Made by a program: the position numbers and the translations under genes
DNA from: Micromonospora lupini str. Lupac 08
Lineage (GTDB): Bacteria > Actinomycetota > Actinomycetes > Mycobacteriales > Micromonosporaceae
DNA length: 64,000 nucleotides
Direction: 5' to 3'
Assembly (NCBI RefSeq): GCF_000297395.2
Contig: NZ_HF570108.1
Span: forward strand, 5,627,700-5,691,699
Shown here: in pieces, positions 52,562 through 59,758 of the stretch
Numbering within the stretch: position 1 is the stretch's first letter
Layout: every line of letters starts with the position of its first letter
Notes under the pieces: model-generated
The model's database searches: none
What the model was told of the DNA's origin: nothing
What the model saw: the letters and a program-made list of their open reading frames with translations, nothing else

Positions 52562-53353
52562 TCACGCCGCCGTGCCCCGTACGGCCCAGGCCCGCGCGGT
52601 GAGCCGGATCGAACCGTCCGGCTCGATCGGCAGCCGGGCGGCCAGCAGGTCCCGCAGCGCCGCCCGCTCCGGCTCCCCCAGCGAGGTGACGTACGACGGG
52701 GCCCTGCCCTGCCCGCCGAGGAACGGCCGCCAGTAGTCGGCGAAGTCGGCGAAGACAGTCGGCACGTCCACCGGCCGGACCGACACCTCCGCCAGGCCGG
52801 CGTCCACCCACAGCGCCCGCAGGGCGTCGGCCCCGCACACGCTGCCGCGGTTCGCCTCGTCCCGCGCCGCCGAGGCCGGGTCGAGCTGCGTGGCGGCGGC
52901 CCAGAAGTGCCGCATCATCGCCATGCCCTCCGCGTAGTCCCACACGTACGCGGCCACCACCCCCGCCGGCCGGACGACCCGGGCGAACTCGGCCACCGCC
53001 CGCTCCGGCTCGGGCACGAAGTTGAGCGTCAGCCCGCTGACCACCACGTCGACGGCCCGGTCGGGCACCGGCAGCGCGCGGGCGTCACCGACGTGGAAGC
53101 TCGCGCGGGCGTCCTCGACGCGGGCACGCGCCTGGGCGACGAAGCCCGCCGAGGGGTCGATGCCTGTCACCCGAGCGGGATCGGCCTCGACGAGGACCGT
53201 CGAGGTCAACGCGCCGGTGCCGCAGCCCACGTCCAGCCAGTGCCGCCCGGGTGGCACGGCGAGCCCGCGCACGAAGTCGGCCGCGACCAGGCGACTCCAC
53301 CGACCCACGTACGCCTCGTACGCGTCACCGTCCGCCCACACCGGGTGCGCCAT
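52562..53353 (-). CDS. class I SAM-dependent methyltransferase
   Basis: A 263-residue methyltransferase of the Methyltransf_11 type. SAM motifs are WLDVGCGTGALTSTVL (motif I), VTGIDPSAGFV, HVGDARALPVPD and VVSGLTLNFVPEP. The C-terminal half is substrate-specific and unassigned. ATG 53353 fits the family start; longer forms begin in a basic, non-conserved region. It converges with the regulator gene nine bases away. It could tailor the cluster product, but such orphan methyltransferases are common and nothing ties it to the pathway. Confidence 0.82.
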   Translation of the reverse strand: MAHPVWADGDAYEAYVGRWSRLVAADFVRGLAVPPGRHWLDVGCGTGALTSTVLVEADPARVTGIDPSAGFVAQARARVEDARASFHVGDARALPVPDRAVDVVVSGLTLNFVPEPERAVAEFARVVRPAGVVAAYVWDYAEGMAMMRHFWAAATQLDPASAARDEANRGSVCGADALRALWVDAGLAEVSVRPVDVPTVFADFADYWRPFLGGQGRAPSYVTSLGEPERAALRDLLAARLPIEPDGSIRLTARAWAVRGTAA

Positions 53354-53396
53354 GCCGGCACCATACGACAGGCGGGACCGCCCCACGGCCAGACGC

Positions 53397-53951
53397 TCAG
53401 TCGAGATGGTCCCCGGGAACCGTCTGGAGCAGCCACGCCAGCGGCATCCGTGCGCATTCCTCGTACGACCCGTCACCACCCAGCCGGTGCAGGGTGACCG
53501 TCTGCGCGCCGTCGCGGTCCACCACCCAGTACTGCGGGATGCCCGCCGACGCGTACTCGCGGACCTTGGTGACCGAGTCCATCGCCTCCGAGCCGGGCGA
53601 GACGATCTCCACCACGAGCACGATCTCCGTCACCGCGGCCCAGACGCTGCGGCTCGGCGGCTTACGCCACACGCTGAGATCGGGAATCCGACCGCCGTCA
53701 CCGTCCGGCCCGGGGATCCGCACACCGGCGACCTGGAGCACCTGCTCGGCGGGCCAACCAGCCATGATCAGCCAGGCGAAAAGCCGACTGGCGATCATGG
53801 CGTGTTCCGAATCGGGCGGCGGCATGACCGACAGGACCCCCTCGGGGCTGGTCTCGTAACGGTGGCCGTTCGGATCGGCGGCATTCATCGCCGCCACGTC
53901 GTCGAGCGTCACGACGGCGGGCATGTGCATGCCAACGGCCTCAGCGCTCAT
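53397..53951 (-). CDS. Uma2-family (DUF820) endonuclease-like protein
   Basis: A 184-residue protein of the Uma2/DUF820 family, a PD-(D/E)XK restriction-like fold abundant in actinomycetes and cyanobacteria. Visible elements: VTLDDVAAMNAADPNGHRYE, GRIPDLSVWR, VVEIVSPGSEAMDSVTKVREYASAGIPQYWVVD (containing the E-x-K-type nuclease core) and a C-terminal WLLQTVPG. Biological role unknown; often present in many copies. ATG 53951 is preferred over GTG 53972, which would add seven basic residues. Confidence 0.82.
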   Translation of the reverse strand: MSAEAVGMHMPAVVTLDDVAAMNAADPNGHRYETSPEGVLSVMPPPDSEHAMIASRLFAWLIMAGWPAEQVLQVAGVRIPGPDGDGGRIPDLSVWRKPPSRSVWAAVTEIVLVVEIVSPGSEAMDSVTKVREYASAGIPQYWVVDRDGAQTVTLHRLGGDGSYEECARMPLAWLLQTVPGDHLD

Positions 53952-54093
53952 GCGCCTCATCCTAGGCGACAAGCGCTGTCAACTCCGGCAGGTCACCTCC
54001 TGACGCGTCGACCGCGACGCCCTCCCATTCCGGCCACGTGACCCACGCGCAGCGGGATTGGCACCGTTGCCCCGGGGCGGCACACTGCCTCTC

Positions 54094-54780
54094 GTGACGA
54101 CACAGGCCCCGCCGGCGGAGAGGGTCCACGCCTGGCCTCGCGCTCTCGTGGTGGCCGCGCTCCTGGCCGCCACGTTCCTGGCCGGCTGGCAGTATCAGAC
54201 CGGCGGCGACACCGTGGCCTTCCGGGTCGCCTGGATCCCGGTCGGGTTGACGGTCGTACCCCTGTTCTTTCGGCGAGCGCGGCAGTTCGCGTACGCCAGC
54301 CTGGTCGTTGGCCTGGTGGTGCTCGCCCTGGCCCTGCAGGGTGTGTTCACCTGGATCCTGCCCGGCGCGTTGATTCTGCTGGCCACGACGGCGGATCCGC
54401 GCCGGTCGGCCTGGCGCGCCCGACTGTCGGTGCTCGTCGGCACGGCGCTGGCAGTCGTGGCGGCCGTGGCGTCGGCCGGGGCGGTGCACCACTCACTGAC
54501 GTCGCCACCGGTCGGGTTCGCCGTCCACACCGATGCCGCGTCGACACCCTCGGCGGTGGACCGCATCTCCAGCCGCGCCGACGCCGAGGTGGCCTCCCGC
54601 GTCTACAGCTTCCGCATCAACTACGCGGTCGACGGCGAAGGACCGACCGGCATCGTGGAGTTCACCCCCGGCCTCTCGGCGCAGGAGCAGGAGCGACTGC
54701 GCCGCGACCTGGCGGCGTTGCCCGGCGTGACGAGGGTCTGCACGTGGTACCGGGACAACCACCTGCGTTCCACCTGCTGA
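54094..54780 (+). CDS. membrane protein of unknown function
   Basis: A 228-residue protein with five hydrophobic segments in its first ~140 residues (ALVVAALLAATFLAGW; WIPVGLTVVPLFF; YASLVVGLVVLALAL; FTWILPGALILLAT; LVGTALAVVAAVAS). An extracytoplasmic C-terminal domain of ~90 residues follows, ending CTWYRDNHLRSTC with two cysteines. No family is recognised. GTG 54094 is chosen so that the protein begins close to the first membrane segment; an upstream start is possible. It precedes the ECF41 gene by 38 bp and may be co-transcribed. Confidence 0.6.
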   Translation: MTTQAPPAERVHAWPRALVVAALLAATFLAGWQYQTGGDTVAFRVAWIPVGLTVVPLFFRRARQFAYASLVVGLVVLALALQGVFTWILPGALILLATTADPRRSAWRARLSVLVGTALAVVAAVASAGAVHHSLTSPPVGFAVHTDAASTPSAVDRISSRADAEVASRVYSFRINYAVDGEGPTGIVEFTPGLSAQEQERLRRDLAALPGVTRVCTWYRDNHLRSTC

Positions 54781-54818
54781 CAACGGGCCAGCAGCGGCCC
54801 AGCGGCTACTGTCGAGCC

Positions 54819-55763
54819 ATGCCGCTGCGTCCGGACGAGGTCGAGGTGTTCGAGCGCTCCCGGGCCCGCCTGGAGGCGATCGCCTACCGCCTGCTGGGCT
54901 CGGCCAGCGACGCCGAGGACGCGGTCCAGGACACGTTCCTGCGCTGGCAGGCCGCCGACCGGGAGCACGTCGAGACGCCCGAGGCGTGGCTGACCCGGGT
55001 GCTCACCAACCTGTGCCTCAACCAGCTCACCTCGGCGCGCGCCCGGCGCGAGACCTACGTGGGCACCTGGCTGCCCGAGCCGGTCCTCGCCGGGGACCGG
55101 ATGCTCGGCCCGGTCGACTCGGTCGAGCAGCGCGAATCGGTCTCGATGGCGGTGCTCACCCTGATGGAGAGGCTGTCGCCGAACGAGCGCGCGGTGTACG
55201 TGCTGCGCGAGGCGTTCGGCTACGCGCACGGTGAGATCGCCGAGATCCTCGGTGTCACCGAGGCGAGCTGTCAGCAGCTCTACCGGCGCGCCAAGCAGCA
55301 CGTCAGCGCCGACCGGGTCCGCGCCGCGGTCGACGGCGCCGCCGCGCGGAGGATCGTGGCGGAGTTCCTCACGGCCGCCAACAGCGGCGAGATCCAGCGG
55401 TTGGTGCGGTTGCTGACCGACGACGCGACGAGCGTCGGCGACGGCGGCGGCAAGATCCCGGCCCGGACCACACCGGTCTCCGGTGCGCTGGCGGTGGCGA
55501 AGTTCCTGCGTGGCCTGTTCCGGCCCAGCGACGTCAAGCGGAGCCTGGTGGGCGGCAGCCCCGCCCTGTACGCCGAGGTCGTCAACGGCGGCCCCGCCGT
55601 GGTGGTGGTCATGGACGGCCGGGTCGTCGGCGTCATGTCCCTGGAGGTGACACCCGAGGGCGTCGCGGCCATCCACACCCAGGTCAACCCGGACAAGCTC
55701 GAACGCGCCACGCGCCAGTGGCCCACCGCCGAGCATTCCGAACCGCTCCTGCACGTCTGGTGA
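54819..55763 (+). CDS. ECF41-type RNA polymerase sigma factor (SigJ-like)
   Basis: Extracytoplasmic-function sigma factor of 314 residues. Region 2 (LEAIAYRLLGSASDAEDAVQDTFLRW) and region 4 (ERAVYVLREAFGYAHGEIAEILGVTEASCQQLYRRAKQ) are followed by a C-terminal SnoaL-like extension of ~120 residues. This extension carries DGGGK, a hallmark of the ECF41 group. In that group the extension replaces a separate anti-sigma factor and controls activity. ECF41 genes usually neighbour an oxidoreductase or carboxymuconolactone-decarboxylase-like gene they regulate; here the partner is the flavoprotein 82 bp downstream. Confidence 0.92.
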   Translation: MPLRPDEVEVFERSRARLEAIAYRLLGSASDAEDAVQDTFLRWQAADREHVETPEAWLTRVLTNLCLNQLTSARARRETYVGTWLPEPVLAGDRMLGPVDSVEQRESVSMAVLTLMERLSPNERAVYVLREAFGYAHGEIAEILGVTEASCQQLYRRAKQHVSADRVRAAVDGAAARRIVAEFLTAANSGEIQRLVRLLTDDATSVGDGGGKIPARTTPVSGALAVAKFLRGLFRPSDVKRSLVGGSPALYAEVVNGGPAVVVVMDGRVVGVMSLEVTPEGVAAIHTQVNPDKLERATRQWPTAEHSEPLLHVW

Positions 55764-55845
55764 CCCAGGTCATAGCCGACTCCTGTCAGCAATCGCGTCG
55801 CTGTCCGGTTCAGGAGGTGACAACCACCGAGACAGGAGCGCCACC

Positions 55846-57033
55846 ATGAAGCATCGCATCGTCGTCCTCGGGGCCGGCTACGCCGGAGCGATCGCCGCCG
55901 GACGTCTCGCCCGTCGACTGCACGCCGACGACGTCGACATCACAGTCGTCAACGCCGCCGCCGACTTCGTCGAGCGGGTCCGCATGCACCAGCTCGCCAC
56001 CGGCCAGGACCTCACACGCCAGGAGCTGACCAAGGTGTACGCGGGCACCGGTGTGCGGGTCCGCCTCGCCCGGGTCACCGCCGTCGACGTCGAGCACCGG
56101 ACCGTCGCGGTGACCGACGAGCGCGGCGCCGACGAGATCGCGTACGACACTCTCGTCTACGCCCTCGGCAGCGCCGCCGCCGACCACGGCGTGCCCGGTG
56201 TCGCCGAGCACGCGTACGACGTCTCCGGCCGGCCGTCGGCGCTGCGGTTGCGCGACCGCCTCGCCCACCTCGCAGCCGGCGGGACCGTGCTCGTCGTCGG
56301 CGGCGGTCTCACCGGTCTCGAAGCGGCCACCGAGATCGCCGAGGCCCGCCCCGACCTCGACGTCGCGATCGTCACCCGCGGCGGCCTCGGCGACTGGCTC
56401 AACGAGAAGGCGCGACAGCACCTGCGGGGTGTCGCGGACCGGCTCGGCATCACCGTCCACGAGCACACCGACATCGCCCGGGTGGAGGCGAACGGCGCGG
56501 TCACCGGCGACGGTCGGACCATCCCGGCCCAGGTGACAGTGTGGACGGCCGGCTTCGCCGTCCACCCCATCGCCGCCGCCACGACCCTGACGGTCGCGAC
56601 CACCGGGCAGATCGTCGTCGACGACACGATGCGCTCCGTCTCGCACCCCGACGTGTACGCCGTCGGCGACGCCGGACTCGCCGCCGGGCCGGGCGGCAGG
56701 CCGCTGCGGATGTCCTGCGCCTCGGGAACCCCGATGGCCTGGCAGGCCGCCGACGCCATCGCCGCGCGCCTGACCGGTCGGACGAGGATCCCGAAGGCCC
56801 CGCTGCGCTACTTCAACCAGTGCATCAGCCTCGGCCGTCGCGACGGCATCATCCAGTACGTGACCGCCGACGACCGCGCCAAGCCGGCGCTGCTCACGGG
56901 GAGGATGGCGGCTCGCTACAAGGAGGTCGTCTGCAAGGGCGCGGCCTGGAGCGTCTCCCACCCGATCTTCTACCCGGTGCGCCGCCGCCGCGTCACCACG
57001 ACGCGATCGAAGGCAGTCGCGTCGATCTCGTGA
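55846..57033 (+). CDS. FAD-dependent NAD(P)H oxidoreductase, NDH-2-like
   Basis: A 395-residue pyridine-nucleotide-disulphide oxidoreductase-fold flavoprotein. The FAD motif GAGYAGAIAAGRLARRL begins at residue 9, the NAD(P)-binding motif VVGGGLTGLEAATEIAE lies in the middle, and VYAVGDAG near the C-terminus contacts FAD. It lacks the CxxxxC redox pair of disulphide reductases, and resembles type II NADH dehydrogenases and carotenoid/ferredoxin-type reductases. Position downstream of an ECF41 sigma factor suggests it is that factor's target. AGGAG lies ten bases before ATG 55846. Confidence 0.85.
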   Translation: MKHRIVVLGAGYAGAIAAGRLARRLHADDVDITVVNAAADFVERVRMHQLATGQDLTRQELTKVYAGTGVRVRLARVTAVDVEHRTVAVTDERGADEIAYDTLVYALGSAAADHGVPGVAEHAYDVSGRPSALRLRDRLAHLAAGGTVLVVGGGLTGLEAATEIAEARPDLDVAIVTRGGLGDWLNEKARQHLRGVADRLGITVHEHTDIARVEANGAVTGDGRTIPAQVTVWTAGFAVHPIAAATTLTVATTGQIVVDDTMRSVSHPDVYAVGDAGLAAGPGGRPLRMSCASGTPMAWQAADAIAARLTGRTRIPKAPLRYFNQCISLGRRDGIIQYVTADDRAKPALLTGRMAARYKEVVCKGAAWSVSHPIFYPVRRRRVTTTRSKAVASIS

Positions 57034-57043
57034 CCGGTGAGTC

Positions 57044-57934
57044 TCAGGAGAACGTGCGTCGGGCCCACGTCCGGAAGTCGGTGAGGGACAGGCCGAGTGC
57101 CTGGGCGATTTCCGGACGGGCGGGGCTGCCGTTCTCGTTGATCCGCTCGACCGCGTTGACCATGGCGGGGAGCAGGCCGCGCTCGACCGCTTCCTGCGGG
57201 GTGAGCACGGGCGCGGTGATCGTCGCGCCGGTGACCTCGCTGAGGATCGCCGCGACCTCGGTCATGGTGAGCAGGTCGCCGGCGAGTTCGACGTCCAGGC
57301 CGTCGAACTTCTCCGGGTTCGTGAACGCGGTCGCCGCGGCTTCCCCGATGTCGTCGACGGCGATCCAGGGAAGCCGCGCGTCCGCGGCGAATCCGGTGAT
57401 GATCGTGCCGCTCGACCAGTCGCCGAAGAGGTAGGACCAGCCGACGAGGTTCTCCATGAAGGTCGACGGCAGGAGCACGGTCCAGTGCGCGAAGCCGCCG
57501 GCACGCACCATCTCGTCGATGGCCGCCTTGCTCTCCCAGTAGTGCCGCTCCCAGCGCCCTTCGGCCCAGCCGGGCTGGCTGCGGTGGAAGTCGCCGGCAC
57601 CGGAGACGCTGCTGTGCACGACGTGCGACACACCGGCTCGGCGCGCGGCCTCGACGACGTTGCGGCCGCGGGTCAGCTCGGCGTCGCCCTGCATGTTCGC
57701 CACGTCGGGGTACGGGATCGAGAAGACGCCGTCCATCCCCTCGGCCGCGGCGAGCAGCGACGCCTCATCGTCCAGGTCACCCCTGACCAGTTCGGCTCCC
57801 CGCTTCAGCAGGGCCTGGGCGTTGTCGGCGCCGGGGTCACGGACGAGGGCACGGACCGCGACGCCACGGTCGAGCAGCGCTCGGGCGGTGGCCCCGCCCT
57901 GCTTGCCGGTCGCGCCGATGACAAGAACAGCCAT
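57044..57934 (-). CDS. NmrA-family NAD(P)-binding protein
   Basis: A 296-residue atypical SDR (NmrA/HSCARG type) with an N-terminal dinucleotide motif VIGATGKQGGATARALLDRG and LVRGDLDDEASL. It lacks a canonical YxxxK catalytic pair, as expected for NmrA-like proteins, which act as redox sensors or NAD(P)H-dependent reductases. ATG 57934 has GGGAGG seven bases upstream. Divergent from the TetR gene and sharing a palindromic operator region with it, so it is probably the gene that TetR represses. Confidence 0.87.
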   Translation of the reverse strand: MAVLVIGATGKQGGATARALLDRGVAVRALVRDPGADNAQALLKRGAELVRGDLDDEASLLAAAEGMDGVFSIPYPDVANMQGDAELTRGRNVVEAARRAGVSHVVHSSVSGAGDFHRSQPGWAEGRWERHYWESKAAIDEMVRAGGFAHWTVLLPSTFMENLVGWSYLFGDWSSGTIITGFAADARLPWIAVDDIGEAAATAFTNPEKFDGLDVELAGDLLTMTEVAAILSEVTGATITAPVLTPQEAVERGLLPAMVNAVERINENGSPARPEIAQALGLSLTDFRTWARRTFS

Positions 57935-57950
57935 GATTGCCTCCCGGAGG

Positions 57951-58006
57951 AAGTGGGGCATCCCCCCACTTCTCGTCGGCTACGATATGGGGGACCACCC
58001 CACTTT
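57951..58006. promoter_or_regulatory. TetR operator region between divergent NmrA and TetR genes
   Basis: A perfect palindrome AAGTGGGG-N5-CCCCACTT occupies 57951-57971. A second, imperfect copy with the same CCCCACTT right half (57998-58005) and a TATGGGG left half ends 15 bases before the TetR start. The paired sites cover the whole 86-bp gap, so one repressor could control both genes. The first palindrome lies over the NmrA leader, just upstream of its ribosome site. Confidence 0.75.
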
Positions 58007-58020
58007 GGCAACGGCGGGCC

Positions 58021-58560
58021 ATGCGAGCAGACGCACAACGCAACTACGACCTCATCGTCAAGGCGGCCACCGAGGCGACCGCCCGCGACGGCGCGTACGC
58101 GTCGCTGGAGGAGATCGCCCGATCCGCCGGCGTGGGTTCGGCGACCCTGCACCGGCACTTCCCGTCCCGCTGGTCCCTGCTCCAGGCCGTCTTCCGGACC
58201 TGCGTCCACAACCTCGCCTGCCGCGCCGAGGACCTGCTGGCCGAGCCGGATGCTCTCGCCGCCCTCACCACCTGGCTGCGGGAGGTCACCGTGTACGCCA
58301 CGACGACCCGCGGCCTGGCGGTGACACTGCTCAACGCGCCACCCGAGGAGAACGGGACCTGCGGCGCGACGCTCACCGCGGCGGGCGAGAAGCTGTTGCG
58401 TCGAGCCGCCGACCAGGGTTCCGTACGCGGGGACGTCGTCATGGCGGACCTGATGACCCTCGCCAACGCGATCTCCCTCGCCGCCCAGCCGGCAGACGCC
58501 GCGAAGGCGGAGCGAATCCTGACCCTCGCCCTGGCGGGAATCCAGCCACCCGGACGATGA
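58021..58560 (+). CDS. TetR-family transcriptional repressor
   Basis: A 179-residue regulator with N-terminal helix-turn-helix (IVKAATEATARDGAYASLEEIARSAGVGSATLHRHFPSRWSLL) and a short helical ligand domain of the TetR_C_33-like type. ATG 58021 is chosen because the DNA-binding domain begins there; upstream codons lie inside the operator region. Divergent from the NmrA gene, it probably represses that gene and itself through the AAGTGGGG palindromes. The inducer is unknown. Confidence 0.88.
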   Translation: MRADAQRNYDLIVKAATEATARDGAYASLEEIARSAGVGSATLHRHFPSRWSLLQAVFRTCVHNLACRAEDLLAEPDALAALTTWLREVTVYATTTRGLAVTLLNAPPEENGTCGATLTAAGEKLLRRAADQGSVRGDVVMADLMTLANAISLAAQPADAAKAERILTLALAGIQPPGR

Positions 58561-58865
58561 CCAACCTCCCGCCTCGCGCTCGGAAGCCGTACCAACGCCG
58601 GATCGGCACGAACTGAGCGTTACGCGGCCCGCAACGGGAGAGGTGGCCATTCAGCTACCAAGAGTTAGAGGTAGGGGCGTGCGCCATGGTTACCCGTCCA
58701 CAAGTGACCGCTCGTGCGCACGGTGATCCATCGGTAACTTTGCGACGTGATCCCAGCGCAATCCCTTGATCAGTGATCTCTACCAAGATTACGCGCAGTG
58801 AGGCATCTACATTCGCTTGTCGCCACGGATAGTAATTGGCGGGACCGAGGCGACAAGGGAGAATG
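58561..58865. other. 305-bp intergenic region, likely promoter of the sigma/EAL operon
   Basis: No convincing gene. The stretch from 58640 to 58840 is clearly less GC-rich than its neighbours and contains two ACCAAGA words (58657, 58783), TTGATC at 58767-58772 and GTAACTTT at 58734-58741. Promoter elements for the downstream three-gene operon should be here, but I could not place -35 and -10 boxes with confidence. Confidence 0.4.
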
Positions 58866-59159
58866 ATGAACGAGACGTTGGTGGCACCGCTCTCCGGTTA
58901 CGGAGCGTTGGCCCTGGCGCTGGCCGTCGCCGGTCCAGTGGCAGGGCTGGTACGGGCCTACCTCGCGTACCGAACACGACTGCACGAGGAACGCGAGGCG
59001 TCGAGACGTGCCGCCACCCGGATGGCCGGCCTGACCGACCTGGCCGAGGCCGGCCAACACGTCGTGCGGATCGTGGAACGTGATCGCGACGGGCAGCGCG
59101 AGGTGGACTTGGACGGCCACGGCCGGGTATGGGGCGTGAGCGACCGGGAGGCCGCGTGA
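58866..59159 (+). CDS. small single-pass membrane protein
   Basis: A 97-residue protein with one N-terminal transmembrane segment (about residues 8-30, ending PVAGLVRAYLAYRTRL) and a charged cytoplasmic tail rich in Arg and Glu. GGGAG precedes the start codon. Its TGA overlaps the GTG of the sigma-factor gene, so the two are coupled. It could be an anti-sigma-like partner or a membrane anchor, but no anti-sigma motif such as HxxxCxxC is present. Family not recognised. Confidence 0.65.
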   Translation: MNETLVAPLSGYGALALALAVAGPVAGLVRAYLAYRTRLHEEREASRRAATRMAGLTDLAEAGQHVVRIVERDRDGQREVDLDGHGRVWGVSDREAA

Positions 59160-59758
59160 TCCGGGTGGAGGGCACCGCCGCTCGGATGCCGGGACCGGCT
59201 GACACCGAGGCTGCGGCCGCGTGCCGCAAGGCCGAGCACGACCGGGAGTTCGCTGCTTTCGTGGAGGACAGCTATCACACGGTCGAGCAGATCCTGCTGG
59301 CGCGATGCCGGGACCGCGAGGTTGTGCAGGACGCCCTCAACGACGCGTACCTGCACGGACGCGTCCAGTGGCCGAAGATCCGAAGCTACGCGAAGCCGGT
59401 CGGTTGGCTGATCATCACGGCCCGGAACAAGATCCGCAAGGAGCAGCAACGGCGTCAGCGCGAAGCGGCGGTAGCGCCGGAGGACCTCCCTCCGGCGCCA
59501 AACGGAGGCGTCGCCGACTCCTGGGAAGCAGAGGAGTTGCTGCGGAGCTGGCTGCACCAGCTACCGTCGCGACACGCCGAGGTGTTCGAGATGGAGCGCG
59601 CAGGCTTCACCAATCACGAGATCGCCCGCGTCCTCGGGTTGGCCGAGAGCAGCATCCGCTCGTACAAGCTGGCCGCGAAACGGCGGCTACGTGAGCTGGC
59701 CCAGGAAGCTGGTTACGACAGCCGCAGGCGCCCGGGAGGCAGCCGTGGATCTCGATGA
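59156..59758 (+). CDS. sigma-70 family (ECF-like) factor
   Basis: A 200-residue protein with an N-terminal region 2-like segment (AFVEDSYHTVEQILLARC, VVQDALNDAYLHG, KPVGWLIITARNKIRKEQQRR) and a C-terminal region 4 helix-turn-helix (VFEMERAGFTNHEIARVLGLAESSIRSY). The region 2 core is shorter and less typical than in standard ECF factors. GTG 59156 overlaps the preceding stop, and its end overlaps the EAL-domain gene start at 59745 by 14 bp, so all three genes are co-translated. It probably drives a small regulon linked to the adjacent signalling protein. Confidence 0.8.
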   Translation: MIRVEGTAARMPGPADTEAAAACRKAEHDREFAAFVEDSYHTVEQILLARCRDREVVQDALNDAYLHGRVQWPKIRSYAKPVGWLIITARNKIRKEQQRRQREAAVAPEDLPPAPNGGVADSWEAEELLRSWLHQLPSRHAEVFEMERAGFTNHEIARVLGLAESSIRSYKLAAKRRLRELAQEAGYDSRRRPGGSRGSR

